From positions 1 through 39,194 of the forward strand of contig NZ_LQOU01000045.1 of assembly GCF_002102155.1 (NCBI RefSeq): a DNA stretch of 39,194 nucleotides, in the 5' to 3' direction. Shown one piece after another: positions 32,565-39,194 of this stretch; positions within the stretch are counted from its first letter, which is position 1, and the number at the start of each line of letters is the position of its first letter. The DNA is from Mycobacterium europaeum. Lineage in GTDB: Bacteria > Actinomycetota > Actinomycetes > Mycobacteriales > Mycobacteriaceae. The position numbers were made by a program, and so were the translations under genes. Under the pieces are notes generated by a model, which worked only from the letters and a program-made list of their open reading frames with translations, ran no database searches and was not told the origin of the DNA.

Positions 32565-33110
32565 GTGACCGACTCAGAAACCGTCAGCACCAAGGTGAAA
32601 GCCCTCGTCGGCCAGCCCACCGGCGGCACCGGAAAGCCCTCGCTGGCCCCGGATCCGGTCAACCAGCCGATGATCCGGCACTGGGCCTACGCGATGGCCG
32701 ACATGAACCCGGTCTACCTCGACCCGGAGTTCGCCGAGAAATCGCGGTTCGGCGGCATCGTCTCGCCGCCGGTGATGCTGCAGACCTGGACCATGCCGTC
32801 GCCGATCCTGGAGGGCATCGGCGAGCGTGGTGGCGCGCCGGTCGTGATCGAAAGCAACCCAACGGCGTTCCTCGACGAGGCCGGCTACACCAGTACCGTG
32901 GCGACCAACTCGGAGTTCGAGATCGAGCGCTACCCGCGCCTGGGTGACGTCATCAGCGCGACGACGGTGTACGAATCGGTCTCCGACGAAAAGAAGACGG
33001 CGCTGGGCACCGGCTTCTTCCTGACCTGGCTGACCACCTACACCGACCAGAACGGTGAAGTCCTGGGACGGCAGCGATTCCGCGTGCTGCGATTCAGGCC
33101 GGCGCGCTGA
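32565..33110 (+). CDS. MaoC-like hydratase subunit (N-terminal half of ChsH2)
   Basis: This hot-dog-fold protein of 181 aa matches the N-terminal MaoC-like half of M. tuberculosis ChsH2 (Rv3542c), with segments MIRHWAYAMADMNPVYLD and FGGIVSPPVMLQTW. In ChsH2 this half pairs with ChsH1 to hydrate a 17(20)-ene acyl-CoA, and the catalytic residues come from ChsH1. Here the DUF35 half that ChsH2 carries at its C-terminus is a separate gene starting at the last base of this one (TGATG). AGGAGG lies about 10 nt before GTG 32565. It should act with the MaoC gene at 34648. Confidence 0.88.
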   Translation: MTDSETVSTKVKALVGQPTGGTGKPSLAPDPVNQPMIRHWAYAMADMNPVYLDPEFAEKSRFGGIVSPPVMLQTWTMPSPILEGIGERGGAPVVIESNPTAFLDEAGYTSTVATNSEFEIERYPRLGDVISATTVYESVSDEKKTALGTGFFLTWLTTYTDQNGEVLGRQRFRVLRFRPAR

Positions 33111-33508
33111 TGGCCACCCGACTGGCGCCGGCCATCACCGCCGACACCGAATTCTTCTGGAACGGGTTGCGGGAGAACAAGCTCCTGATCCAGCGCTGCG
33201 GCGGATGCGGCCGGCTGCGCCACCCACCCCGCCCGATGTGCCCGCACTGCCGCTCCCTGGACTGGGACACCGTCGAGTCGTCGGGCCGCGGCACCGTCTA
33301 CAGCTACGTGATGCCGCACGAACCGAAGTTTCCGTTCTTCGAATATCCCTACGTCGTCGTGCTGGTGGAGCTCGAGGAGGGCGTGCGGCTGGTGTCGAAT
33401 CTGACCGGCATCGACCCGGCGGACGTCACAACGGGAATGCCGGTCGAGGTCTACTTCCAGAGCTTCGACGACGGCCTGGTGCTGCATCAGTTCCGGCCGG
33501 CCGGCTAG
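33110..33508 (+). CDS. DUF35 zinc-ribbon/OB-fold protein (C-terminal half of ChsH2)
   Basis: This 132-aa protein carries a rubredoxin-like zinc ribbon with CxxC pairs in RCGGCGRLRHPPRPMCPHC, followed by an OB-fold domain. In the cholesterol pathway the DUF35 domain of ChsH2 binds Ltp2 and is required for its aldolase activity. A stand-alone version here probably does the same for the Ltp2-like protein at 35100, and it may also bridge that enzyme to the hydratase. It overlaps the MaoC-like gene by one base and ends 9 bp before the FadE28-like gene. Confidence 0.88.
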   Translation: MATRLAPAITADTEFFWNGLRENKLLIQRCGGCGRLRHPPRPMCPHCRSLDWDTVESSGRGTVYSYVMPHEPKFPFFEYPYVVVLVELEEGVRLVSNLTGIDPADVTTGMPVEVYFQSFDDGLVLHQFRPAG

Positions 33509-33517
33509 GCGAGCGAC

Positions 33518-34651
33518 ATGGACTTCACGTTCACCCCGGAGCAGGAGACCATCTCCAAGCTCGCCCGCGACCTCTTCGAGCGCCGGGCGACACCCGAACA
33601 TCTGGCCGAGTTGGAAGCCGGTGACGTTCGCTTCGACGACGCGCTCTGGCAGGAGCTGGCCGCGGCCGACCTGTTGGGCACCGCGCTGCCGGAGTCCGTC
33701 GGCGGTAACGGCGGTGGCTTCGTCGAGCTCGGGGTGCTGCTGGCCGAGGTGGGCTGGGCCGTCGCGCCCGCACCCGCGTACGCGACGCTGGTGCTGGGGG
33801 CCGACCCGATCGCCCGGCACGGCAATTCCGAACAGCGGCAACGATTCCTGCCGGGGGTCGTGGCGGGGAACCGCATCCTGACCGCGGGGCTGGCCGAGCC
33901 GGGTCGCTCCGACGCGACGCCAGTCGCCACCACCGCGCGGCGCGATGGCGGCGACTGGCGGCTCGACGGCGCCAAGGAGCTGGTTCCGGCCGCCCAGATC
34001 GCCGACACGGTGCTGATCCCGGCGTCGATTCAGGACGGGCAGGTCGGCCTGTTCCTGGTGGCGGCCGACGCCCACGGCGTCGATCTCCGGCCGGTGCCGA
34101 CCACCAACCGCGAACCGCACGCCGACGTATACCTCGACGGCGCAACGGTATCCGACGCCGACCGGCTGGTCGGCGCGGGCCTGCTCGAGTCGCTGCGCAC
34201 CCGCGCGCTGGTCGGCCTGTGCGCGGTCCAGCTCGGCGTCGCGGAGCGGGCCCTGCGGATCGCGGCCGAATACACCACGGGCCGCGAGCAATTCGGCCGG
34301 CCCATCGGCAGCTTCCAGGCCGTCCAGCAACGCCTGGCCGATGCGTTCATCGACGTCGAGGCGATTCGGTGGACCACCTGGCACGCGGCGTGGATGGTCG
34401 CGCACGGGCGCCCCGTACCCGAGGCCGACCGCGCCGCCCGCATCGCGAAGTTCTGGGCCGCCGACGCCGGCGCGCGGGTCGCCGCGACCGCCCAGCACGT
34501 CCACGGCGGCATCGGTATCGACATCACCTATCCCCTGCACCGCTACTTCTTGTGGGCCAAGCACAACGAGCTGGCACTCGGCCCTGCCGCGGCGCAGCTG
34601 GCCCACCTTGGCGCAACGTATGGCGCAACGTATTCGGAAGGACTCCCATGA
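33518..34651 (+). CDS. Acyl-CoA dehydrogenase, FadE28 (ChsE1)-like
   Basis: This 377-aa acyl-CoA dehydrogenase-fold protein is divergent in the N-terminal half, as FadE28 is. The C-terminal part has the FadE28 hallmark HVHGGIGIDITYPLHRYF and the REQFGRPIGSFQAVQQ region. It is the likely partner of the FadE29-like subunit at 31363 in an alpha2beta2 enzyme. The extreme C-terminus carries a 12-bp perfect tandem duplication at 34610-34633 that gives GATY twice. The stop overlaps the next start as ATGA. Confidence 0.9.
   Translation: MDFTFTPEQETISKLARDLFERRATPEHLAELEAGDVRFDDALWQELAAADLLGTALPESVGGNGGGFVELGVLLAEVGWAVAPAPAYATLVLGADPIARHGNSEQRQRFLPGVVAGNRILTAGLAEPGRSDATPVATTARRDGGDWRLDGAKELVPAAQIADTVLIPASIQDGQVGLFLVAADAHGVDLRPVPTTNREPHADVYLDGATVSDADRLVGAGLLESLRTRALVGLCAVQLGVAERALRIAAEYTTGREQFGRPIGSFQAVQQRLADAFIDVEAIRWTTWHAAWMVAHGRPVPEADRAARIAKFWAADAGARVAATAQHVHGGIGIDITYPLHRYFLWAKHNELALGPAAAQLAHLGATYGATYSEGLP
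34610..34633 (+). repeat. 12-bp perfect tandem duplication inside the FadE28-like gene
   Basis: GGCGCAACGTAT occurs twice without interruption (34610-34621 and 34622-34633). It keeps the frame and repeats the residues GATY near the C-terminus. It is probably a recent slippage event in a solvent-exposed tail. Confidence 0.85.
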
Positions 34652-35103
34652 CGACCACCGCGAGCCGTACCACCACCCTGCGCTGGGCGGACATCTCCGT
34701 CGGCGACGAGGTCACCCCGCTCGAAATACCCATCACCACAACGATGATCGTCGCCGGGGCGATCGCCACCCGCGACTTCATGCCCGTGCACCATGACCGC
34801 GACTACGCCAACAAGCAGGGCTCGCCCAACCTGTTCATGAACATCCTGACCACCAACGGTTACTGCGTGCGGTTCCTCACCGACTGGGCCGGGCCCGAAG
34901 CGATGGTCAAGAACCTGTCGATCCGCCTCGGCGTGCCGTGCTTTCCGGACGACCCGTTGCGCTTCACCGGCAGCGTCACCGGGAAGACCGAGGGCGTCGG
35001 GGGTGAGAACTTCGTCGAGGTGACGTTCAAGGGCGCCAACAGCCTGGGCGACCACGTCTCGGGCACGGCGATCCTCAGCCTGCTCGACGGGACGCGCGCA
35101 TGA
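34648..35103 (+). CDS. MaoC-type enoyl-CoA hydratase, ChsH1-like
   Basis: This 151-aa hot-dog-fold hydratase is close to M. tuberculosis ChsH1 (Rv3541c), which is about 20 aa shorter at the N-terminus. The catalytic Asp/His motif is in ATRDFMPVHHDRDYA, and SPNLFMNILTTNGYCVRFLTDWAGP follows as in ChsH1. It should provide the active site of a heteromeric hydratase with the MaoC-like protein at 32565, adding water to the enoyl-CoA. The ATG overlaps the FadE28-like stop (ATGA), and the end overlaps the aldolase start by 4 bp, a tightly coupled arrangement also seen in igr. Confidence 0.92.
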   Translation: MTTTASRTTTLRWADISVGDEVTPLEIPITTTMIVAGAIATRDFMPVHHDRDYANKQGSPNLFMNILTTNGYCVRFLTDWAGPEAMVKNLSIRLGVPCFPDDPLRFTGSVTGKTEGVGGENFVEVTFKGANSLGDHVSGTAILSLLDGTRA

Positions 35104-36269
35104 GCGGCTCGCTGCCCGGCGCCGCCGCCATCGTCGGGATCGGCCAGACCGAGTTCTCCAAGGAATCCGGCCGCAGCGAACTGCAATTGGCGTGCGAAGC
35201 GGTGAGCGCCGCGCTCGACGACGCGGGCCTGGCGCCCGGCGACGTCGACGGCATGGTCACCTTCACCATGGATTCCAGCGACGAGATCGAGATCGCGCGC
35301 AACGTGGGCATCGGCGACCTGAGCTTCTTCTCCCGCGTGCACCACGGTGGCGGCGCCGCCGCCGGCACCGTCGTGCACGCCGCGATGGCCGTCGCGACCG
35401 GGGTCGCCGACGTGGTGGTGTGCTGGCGCGCCTTCAACGAACGGTCCGGCATGCGGTTTGGCGGCAGCGGACGCACCGACCTGGGGACCCCGCTGTTCAT
35501 GGCGCACTACGCGCCGTTCGGGCTGCTCACCCCCGCGGCGTGGGTGGCGATGCACGCACAGCGCTACATGTCCACCTTTCGCGTGACCAACGAAGACTTC
35601 GGTCGGATCGCCGTCGTGGACCGCGCGCACGCCGCGAAGAATCCCGATGCCTGGTTCTACCAGCGCCCGATCACGCTGGACGACCACCAGAATTCGCGCT
35701 GGATCGTCGAACCGGTGCTGCGCCTGCTGGATTGCTGCCAGGAGAGCGACGGCGGGGTCGCGCTCGTGGTCACCAGTGCGGAACGCGCCCGCGACCTACG
35801 GCAGCCGCCGGCGATCATCACCGCGGCCGCCCAGGGCGCGGCCGCCAACGGCGAGATGATGACCAGCTACTACCGCGACGACATCACCGGCCTGCCCGAG
35901 ATGGGCGTGGTCGCCGAAAGGCTGTGGCGCGACTCGGGCCTCAAGCCGCAGGACATCCAAACCGCCTTCATCTACGACCATTTCACGCCGTTCGTGTTCA
36001 CCCAGCTCGAGGAACTCGGCTTCTGCGGACGGGGCGAGGCGAAGGACTTCGCCACGGTCGAGCGGCTCTCGCTGGGTGGGGAATTCCCGATCAACACCAA
36101 CGGCGGGCTGCTCGGCGAGGCCTACATCCACGGCATGAACGGCATCACCGAGGGGGTGCGCCAGGTGCGCGGCACGTCGTACAACCAGGTCGACAACGTC
36201 GAACACGTCCTGGTCACGTCGGGCACCGGGGTGCCCACCAGCGGGCTGATCCTGGCGCCGGCCGACTGA
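35100..36269 (+). CDS. Ltp2-like thiolase-fold aldolase
   Basis: This 389-aa thiolase-superfamily protein is very similar to M. tuberculosis Ltp2 (Rv3540c, 386 aa): AAIVGIGQTEFSKESGRSEL, VADVVVCWRAFNERSGMRFG, QLEELGFCGRGEAKDF and TSGTGVPTSGLIL. Ltp2 is a retro-aldolase, not a thiolase. It cleaves a tertiary 17-hydroxy acyl-CoA to a ketone and propionyl-CoA. The two Tyr residues proposed as catalytic in Ltp2 are conserved here as Tyr292 (IYDHFTPF) and Tyr342 (GEAYIHGMNG). The DUF35 protein at 33110 is the expected partner. This gene defines the chemistry of the cluster. Confidence 0.92.
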   Translation: MSGSLPGAAAIVGIGQTEFSKESGRSELQLACEAVSAALDDAGLAPGDVDGMVTFTMDSSDEIEIARNVGIGDLSFFSRVHHGGGAAAGTVVHAAMAVATGVADVVVCWRAFNERSGMRFGGSGRTDLGTPLFMAHYAPFGLLTPAAWVAMHAQRYMSTFRVTNEDFGRIAVVDRAHAAKNPDAWFYQRPITLDDHQNSRWIVEPVLRLLDCCQESDGGVALVVTSAERARDLRQPPAIITAAAQGAAANGEMMTSYYRDDITGLPEMGVVAERLWRDSGLKPQDIQTAFIYDHFTPFVFTQLEELGFCGRGEAKDFATVERLSLGGEFPINTNGGLLGEAYIHGMNGITEGVRQVRGTSYNQVDNVEHVLVTSGTGVPTSGLILAPAD

Positions 36270-36280
36270 AGGGGACCCTC

Positions 36281-37351
36281 ATGCCCAAGCTCGCGCTGCT
36301 GACCGCCCACGGCGGGCCGATCGAGCTGGCCGAATTCCCGTTGTGCACCCCGGCGCCCGGAACGGCGGCGCTGCGGCTGCGGATGGCCGGCATCTGCGGA
36401 TCCGACCTGCACATCTTCCGCGGCGAGCTGCCGTTGCCGTGCCCGTTCGCCATGGGCCACGAAATGGTCGGCGAGATAGCCGAACTCGGCGAGGGCCTGA
36501 CCATCGACGCGACCGGCAAGCCACTCGCCGTCGGCGATCGCGTGGTGACGCCGTACTTTTGGTTCTGCGGTCAATGTCACGCCTGCGCGCGCGGCCGCTC
36601 CTATGCGTGCCAGAACCTGATGGCCGGCGAATACCGGACGCACGACCGGGAGCCGCACTTCGTCGCGGCCTATGGGGAGTACTACTACACCAGCCGGCGG
36701 CAACCGCTGTACAAGGTGCCCGAGGACCTGCCCGACGCGGCGGTCGCGCCGCTGAATTGCGCGCTGGCGCAGGTGCTGTTCGCGCTGCGCGACGTGCGAC
36801 TGGGCGACACGGTCGTCATACAGGGCGCGGGTGGACTGGGCATCAACGCCGCGGCCGTGGCCCGCACCGCGGGGGCCGCGGAGGTGATCGTCATCGACAA
36901 GATCGCCGAACGGCTCGACGTCGCGGCCGATTTCGGCGCCACGCAGTGCATCGACGCGAGCGACCTGTCGACCGCGGAAGTCACCGAACAGGTCCGCGCG
37001 CGCACCGACGGCATCGGCGCCGACTGGGTGCTCGAGGTCGTCGGCGTGCCGGGCGTCATTCCCGAGGGAATCGGCTTCCTCAACAACGGCGGAACGCTCC
37101 TCGAGGTCGGCAACGTCGGCATGGGACGAACCTTCGAGCTGGATCCGAGCGTCCTGGTCTACGGCAACAAATCCGTGCGCGGCGTCATGTTCTACGAGCC
37201 CGTCACGCTGGCGATCGGCCTGAGTTTCCTGCAGCACACCGATTTTCCGTTCGACCGGTTGATGCCCGAACCGTTCCACCTGGCCGACGTCAACGCCGCT
37301 TTCGCGTCCGCCGATGCCGGGTTGGTGCCGCGGGGTGCGTTGGTGCCGTGA
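36281..37351 (+). CDS. Zinc-dependent MDR alcohol dehydrogenase
   Basis: This 356-aa medium-chain dehydrogenase has catalytic zinc ligands in GICGSD (Cys) and GHEMVGE (His, Glu). The structural zinc lobe has four Cys in CGQCHACARGRSYAC. The nucleotide-binding motif is GAGGLG, and DK at the end of the second strand suggests NAD+ preference. It has no counterpart inside the M. tuberculosis igr operon. It probably oxidises the alcohol formed by the P450 to the aldehyde used by the divergent aldehyde dehydrogenase. AAGGGGA lies 5 nt before ATG 36281. An upstream open frame back to 35192 is out of frame with the aldolase and rejected. Confidence 0.92.
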   Translation: MPKLALLTAHGGPIELAEFPLCTPAPGTAALRLRMAGICGSDLHIFRGELPLPCPFAMGHEMVGEIAELGEGLTIDATGKPLAVGDRVVTPYFWFCGQCHACARGRSYACQNLMAGEYRTHDREPHFVAAYGEYYYTSRRQPLYKVPEDLPDAAVAPLNCALAQVLFALRDVRLGDTVVIQGAGGLGINAAAVARTAGAAEVIVIDKIAERLDVAADFGATQCIDASDLSTAEVTEQVRARTDGIGADWVLEVVGVPGVIPEGIGFLNNGGTLLEVGNVGMGRTFELDPSVLVYGNKSVRGVMFYEPVTLAIGLSFLQHTDFPFDRLMPEPFHLADVNAAFASADAGLVPRGALVP

Positions 37352-37962
37352 CGACGCAAGCCGCCGCCCAGGCCATCGACACCCGCGAGCTGATCGTGGA
37401 ATCCGCGTACGCCTGCTTCCGCAAGCAGGGGCTGCAGAAGGCCACCATCGTCGACATCGCCAGGACCGCCGGGGTGTCGCGCAGCACCATCTACGAGTAC
37501 TTCGGCGACAAGGCCGCCATCATCGAAGCCTGTGCCGAACACGCTTCCGAACGGTTCTACCGCGAGATGTCCACAGCCATGGCGCGGGGCGGCTCCCTTG
37601 AGGAAAAGCTGAGCCAGGCGGCCGTTTTCGTGACCCAGGCCCGGCGATCCATCGCATCCGAGAAGTACTTCGACGAGGATGCGATCAGTCTGCTGCTGAC
37701 CAAGGATGCCGCCGTCCTGCTGCGCGAGTGCGTCGACTTCTTCGCGCCCTACCTGTCGGCCGCCAGGCTCACCGGGGAGGTACGCAAGGACCTCGACGTC
37801 CAGACCGCCGGCGAATGGTTCGCGCGCATCCTGTTCTCGCTCTTCAGCACGCCGTCCTCGACGCTGGACATGGACGACCCCGAGGCGGTGGCCGAGTTCG
37901 TGCGCGCCTACGCGGTACGCGGGTTCGCCGGCGAACGCGCACGGTCCAGGCGCGCCCCCTGA
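37348..37962 (+). CDS. TetR-family regulator of the igr-like cluster
   Basis: This 204-aa TetR-type regulator has its helix-turn-helix at about residues 30-52 (TIVDIARTAGVSRSTIYEYFG), followed by an all-helical ligand domain of ordinary length. Its GTG start overlaps the alcohol dehydrogenase stop (GTGA), so it is made with the catabolic enzymes. That fits negative feedback and induction by a pathway intermediate, probably an acyl-CoA as for KstR-type regulators. Candidate targets are the palindromes at 30015-30024 and 30062-30091. It is distinct from the Rv1219c-like TetR at 5766. Confidence 0.88.
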   Translation: MTTQAAAQAIDTRELIVESAYACFRKQGLQKATIVDIARTAGVSRSTIYEYFGDKAAIIEACAEHASERFYREMSTAMARGGSLEEKLSQAAVFVTQARRSIASEKYFDEDAISLLLTKDAAVLLRECVDFFAPYLSAARLTGEVRKDLDVQTAGEWFARILFSLFSTPSSTLDMDDPEAVAEFVRAYAVRGFAGERARSRRAP

Positions 37963-38003
37963 GTCGCCCCGATCGGCCCGGTGCGACCGTTACCATCCTG
38001 GGT

Positions 38004-39047
38004 GTGCGACGCATGCTGGCGCTCACCGCGGTCGTGGTGGCCACGACATCGATGCTGTTGGGCTGCGGCAGATCCGACGAGAAACGGGCGGCGTCGCAGG
38101 CGGTCGTGATCGTCTCCGGCGGGGATGCGACGAGCCCGTTCACCACACCCGACCAGGCGTGCTCGACCGGGTTGGCGGCGGGCAACACCGACACCGCGAT
38201 CCGCGAGTACCTGCTCAAGCAGGGCTACAAGGTGTTCACCTCACCGGCGATGGCCGGCCGCGGGCAGGTGACCGACCAGACCGGTTTCGGCCCGTTCGGG
38301 GTGTGCCCGATCACGCTGCCGGAGAACATGACCGTGAACTCCACCGGGAGCATCGACACCGCAGGCGAACACCTGGCGCGGTTCCTGACGTACCTGCACA
38401 CCGACAAGGGCATCGACGACGTCGACCTGGTCGGCCACTCGATGGGGGGCCTGTACGCGCGCGCGGCGATCCGGGTGCTGACCACGACGAACTCCCCGAT
38501 CCGCGTCCGCTCGCTCACCACGATCGGCACGCCGTGGCAGGGCTCCTACCTGTCGGACTACGCCAACGACGCCCTGCCGCTGACCGACTGCGCGGGCGAC
38601 CAGTTCTGCGAAAACGCGATGAAGGGCTTCAAAACCGACGTGCTGCGGCTGGTGTCGGGCTCGGGCCGCGAGGTGAACCAGGCCTACCTGATGGGCAAGG
38701 ACGGGTGGAACCAGTTTCAGGCCGGCGTGCTGGACAAGATCCCGGTGGTGTTGATCGGGGGCAAGAAGTTCACCAAGGCCGGGCAGGTCAACCCCATGGT
38801 GTGGCCCAACGACGGCATCGTGGCGTTGCGCAGCGCGCTGGCGGTCGATCTCGCCGATTCCGTGCTGCCGCACCGGCGCTGCTACGCCTTCGACGACACG
38901 CACAGCATCTTCGTCTCCAACCAGGCCGGGCTGGACTGGAAGACGGCGCTCACCTGGGATCCGCAGGTCTTCGACGCGCTGCACTCCGCCCTCGAGGGCA
39001 CGCCGAAGGCGCTTGACGGCGCGAACCGTGAGGGCTGCCCCGGGTGA
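38004..39047 (+). CDS. Lipoprotein alpha/beta hydrolase (lipase/esterase-like)
   Basis: This 347-aa exported hydrolase has a signal peptide ending in a lipobox-like LLGC (Cys about 21), so it is probably anchored at the outer face of the membrane. The nucleophile elbow is GHSMGG, with a lid-like Cys-containing loop (DCAGDQFC), and a His follows in DDTHSIF. The fold and motif are those of triacylglycerol-lipase-like enzymes, though acyltransferase or thioesterase activity is possible. TACCAT at 37991-37996 ends 7 nt before GTG 38004, so it has its own leaderless promoter. It is not part of the TetR operon 41 bp upstream. A longer open frame to 37728 overlaps the TetR gene and is rejected. Confidence 0.85.
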   Translation: MRRMLALTAVVVATTSMLLGCGRSDEKRAASQAVVIVSGGDATSPFTTPDQACSTGLAAGNTDTAIREYLLKQGYKVFTSPAMAGRGQVTDQTGFGPFGVCPITLPENMTVNSTGSIDTAGEHLARFLTYLHTDKGIDDVDLVGHSMGGLYARAAIRVLTTTNSPIRVRSLTTIGTPWQGSYLSDYANDALPLTDCAGDQFCENAMKGFKTDVLRLVSGSGREVNQAYLMGKDGWNQFQAGVLDKIPVVLIGGKKFTKAGQVNPMVWPNDGIVALRSALAVDLADSVLPHRRCYAFDDTHSIFVSNQAGLDWKTALTWDPQVFDALHSALEGTPKALDGANREGCPG

Positions 39048-39087
39048 CGCCGAGGTCAGGCATCTCGTCGACGACCGCGCTGCCAGC

Positions 39088-39194
39088 CTAGTTGTCGAGC
39101 GGAGGTGGTTGTGGTTGGAAGGGTTCGTACCACCACCAGTCGGCGCGTTCGCCGGTGGGTCCGGGGCATGGCGGGACGGCGGGCGGGGGAAGGG
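39088..39194 (-). CDS. 3' end of a Pro-rich protein (partial)
   Basis: A minus-strand frame enters from the right edge and stops at TAG 39090-39088. The last residues read ADWWWYEPFQPQPPPLDN, preceded by a Pro-rich, Cys-containing stretch. The Trp triplet followed by a Pro/Gln tail is distinctive but I do not recognise the family. The gene converges with the lipoprotein hydrolase across a 40-bp gap with no clear hairpin. Confidence 0.5.
   Translation of the reverse strand, partial: LPPPAVPPCPGPTGERADWWWYEPFQPQPPPLDN

Noticed and set aside
26208..37962. The cluster taken as a recently acquired genomic island
   Set aside because: Codon and base composition look like the flanks and no integrase, att-like repeat or tRNA is present, so recent transfer is not supported by the sequence alone.

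Overview
The window is high-GC actinobacterial DNA from a mycobacterium, most likely a slow-growing non-tuberculous species. Gene content, protein sequences and order follow the M. tuberculosis segment from about Rv1229c to Rv1191, read in the opposite orientation. Locus names are from memory of that genome, not from a search. There is no rRNA, tRNA, CRISPR array or recognisable insertion sequence. Coding density is high and no gene-free gap exceeds about 210 bp.

Layout. (1) 1-9631: the 3' end of a Pro/Ala-rich gene, mrp, the envelope-stress block sigE-rseA-htrA-tatB (minus strand), a methyltransferase divergent from sigE, and a TetR-ABC exporter operon ending in an ICMT-like membrane methyltransferase. 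(2) 9680-17417: the glucan and polymethylated-polysaccharide region, with glgC and glgM divergent, then a minus-strand run fadD6-folP2-gpgS-DivIVA-like-tagA-DUF3117. (3) 17487-26161: a LOG-type phosphoribohydrolase back to back with a LuxR-type ATPase that lacks its DNA-binding domain, dapE and dapD divergent (lysine/meso-DAP), an MFS transporter, fadD36 and an alpha/beta hydrolase. (4) 26208-37962: an accessory catabolic cluster of two divergent operons. (5) 38004-end: a lipoprotein alpha/beta hydrolase and the 3' end of a Pro-rich gene.

The catabolic cluster is the main discovery candidate. The plus-strand operon (P450, FadE29-like, MaoC-like, DUF35, FadE28-like, MaoC, Ltp2-like aldolase, MDR alcohol dehydrogenase, TetR) closely parallels the cholesterol igr operon (cyp125-fadE28-fadE29-chsH2-chsH1-ltp2). 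The hydratase and DUF35 halves of ChsH2 are separate genes here. The minus-strand operon adds an aldehyde dehydrogenase and a fused double CoA-transferase. Together they can be read as one route: hydroxylation, oxidation to acid, CoA activation, dehydrogenation, hydration and retro-aldol cleavage. That route suits a branched or ring-attached side chain whose beta-carbon becomes a tertiary alcohol. The substrate is unknown.

Two non-coding patterns stand out. First, at least eleven genes have a TANNNT hexamer exactly 6-7 nt before an ATG/GTG, the signature of leaderless transcripts. Second, two copies of a compound intergenic element (a long hairpin plus a TGAGTGTG-type unit) follow tatB and fadD6. 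The hairpin arms differ by paired, compensating changes, and both genes use the TGA of a TGAGTGTG unit as their stop codon.
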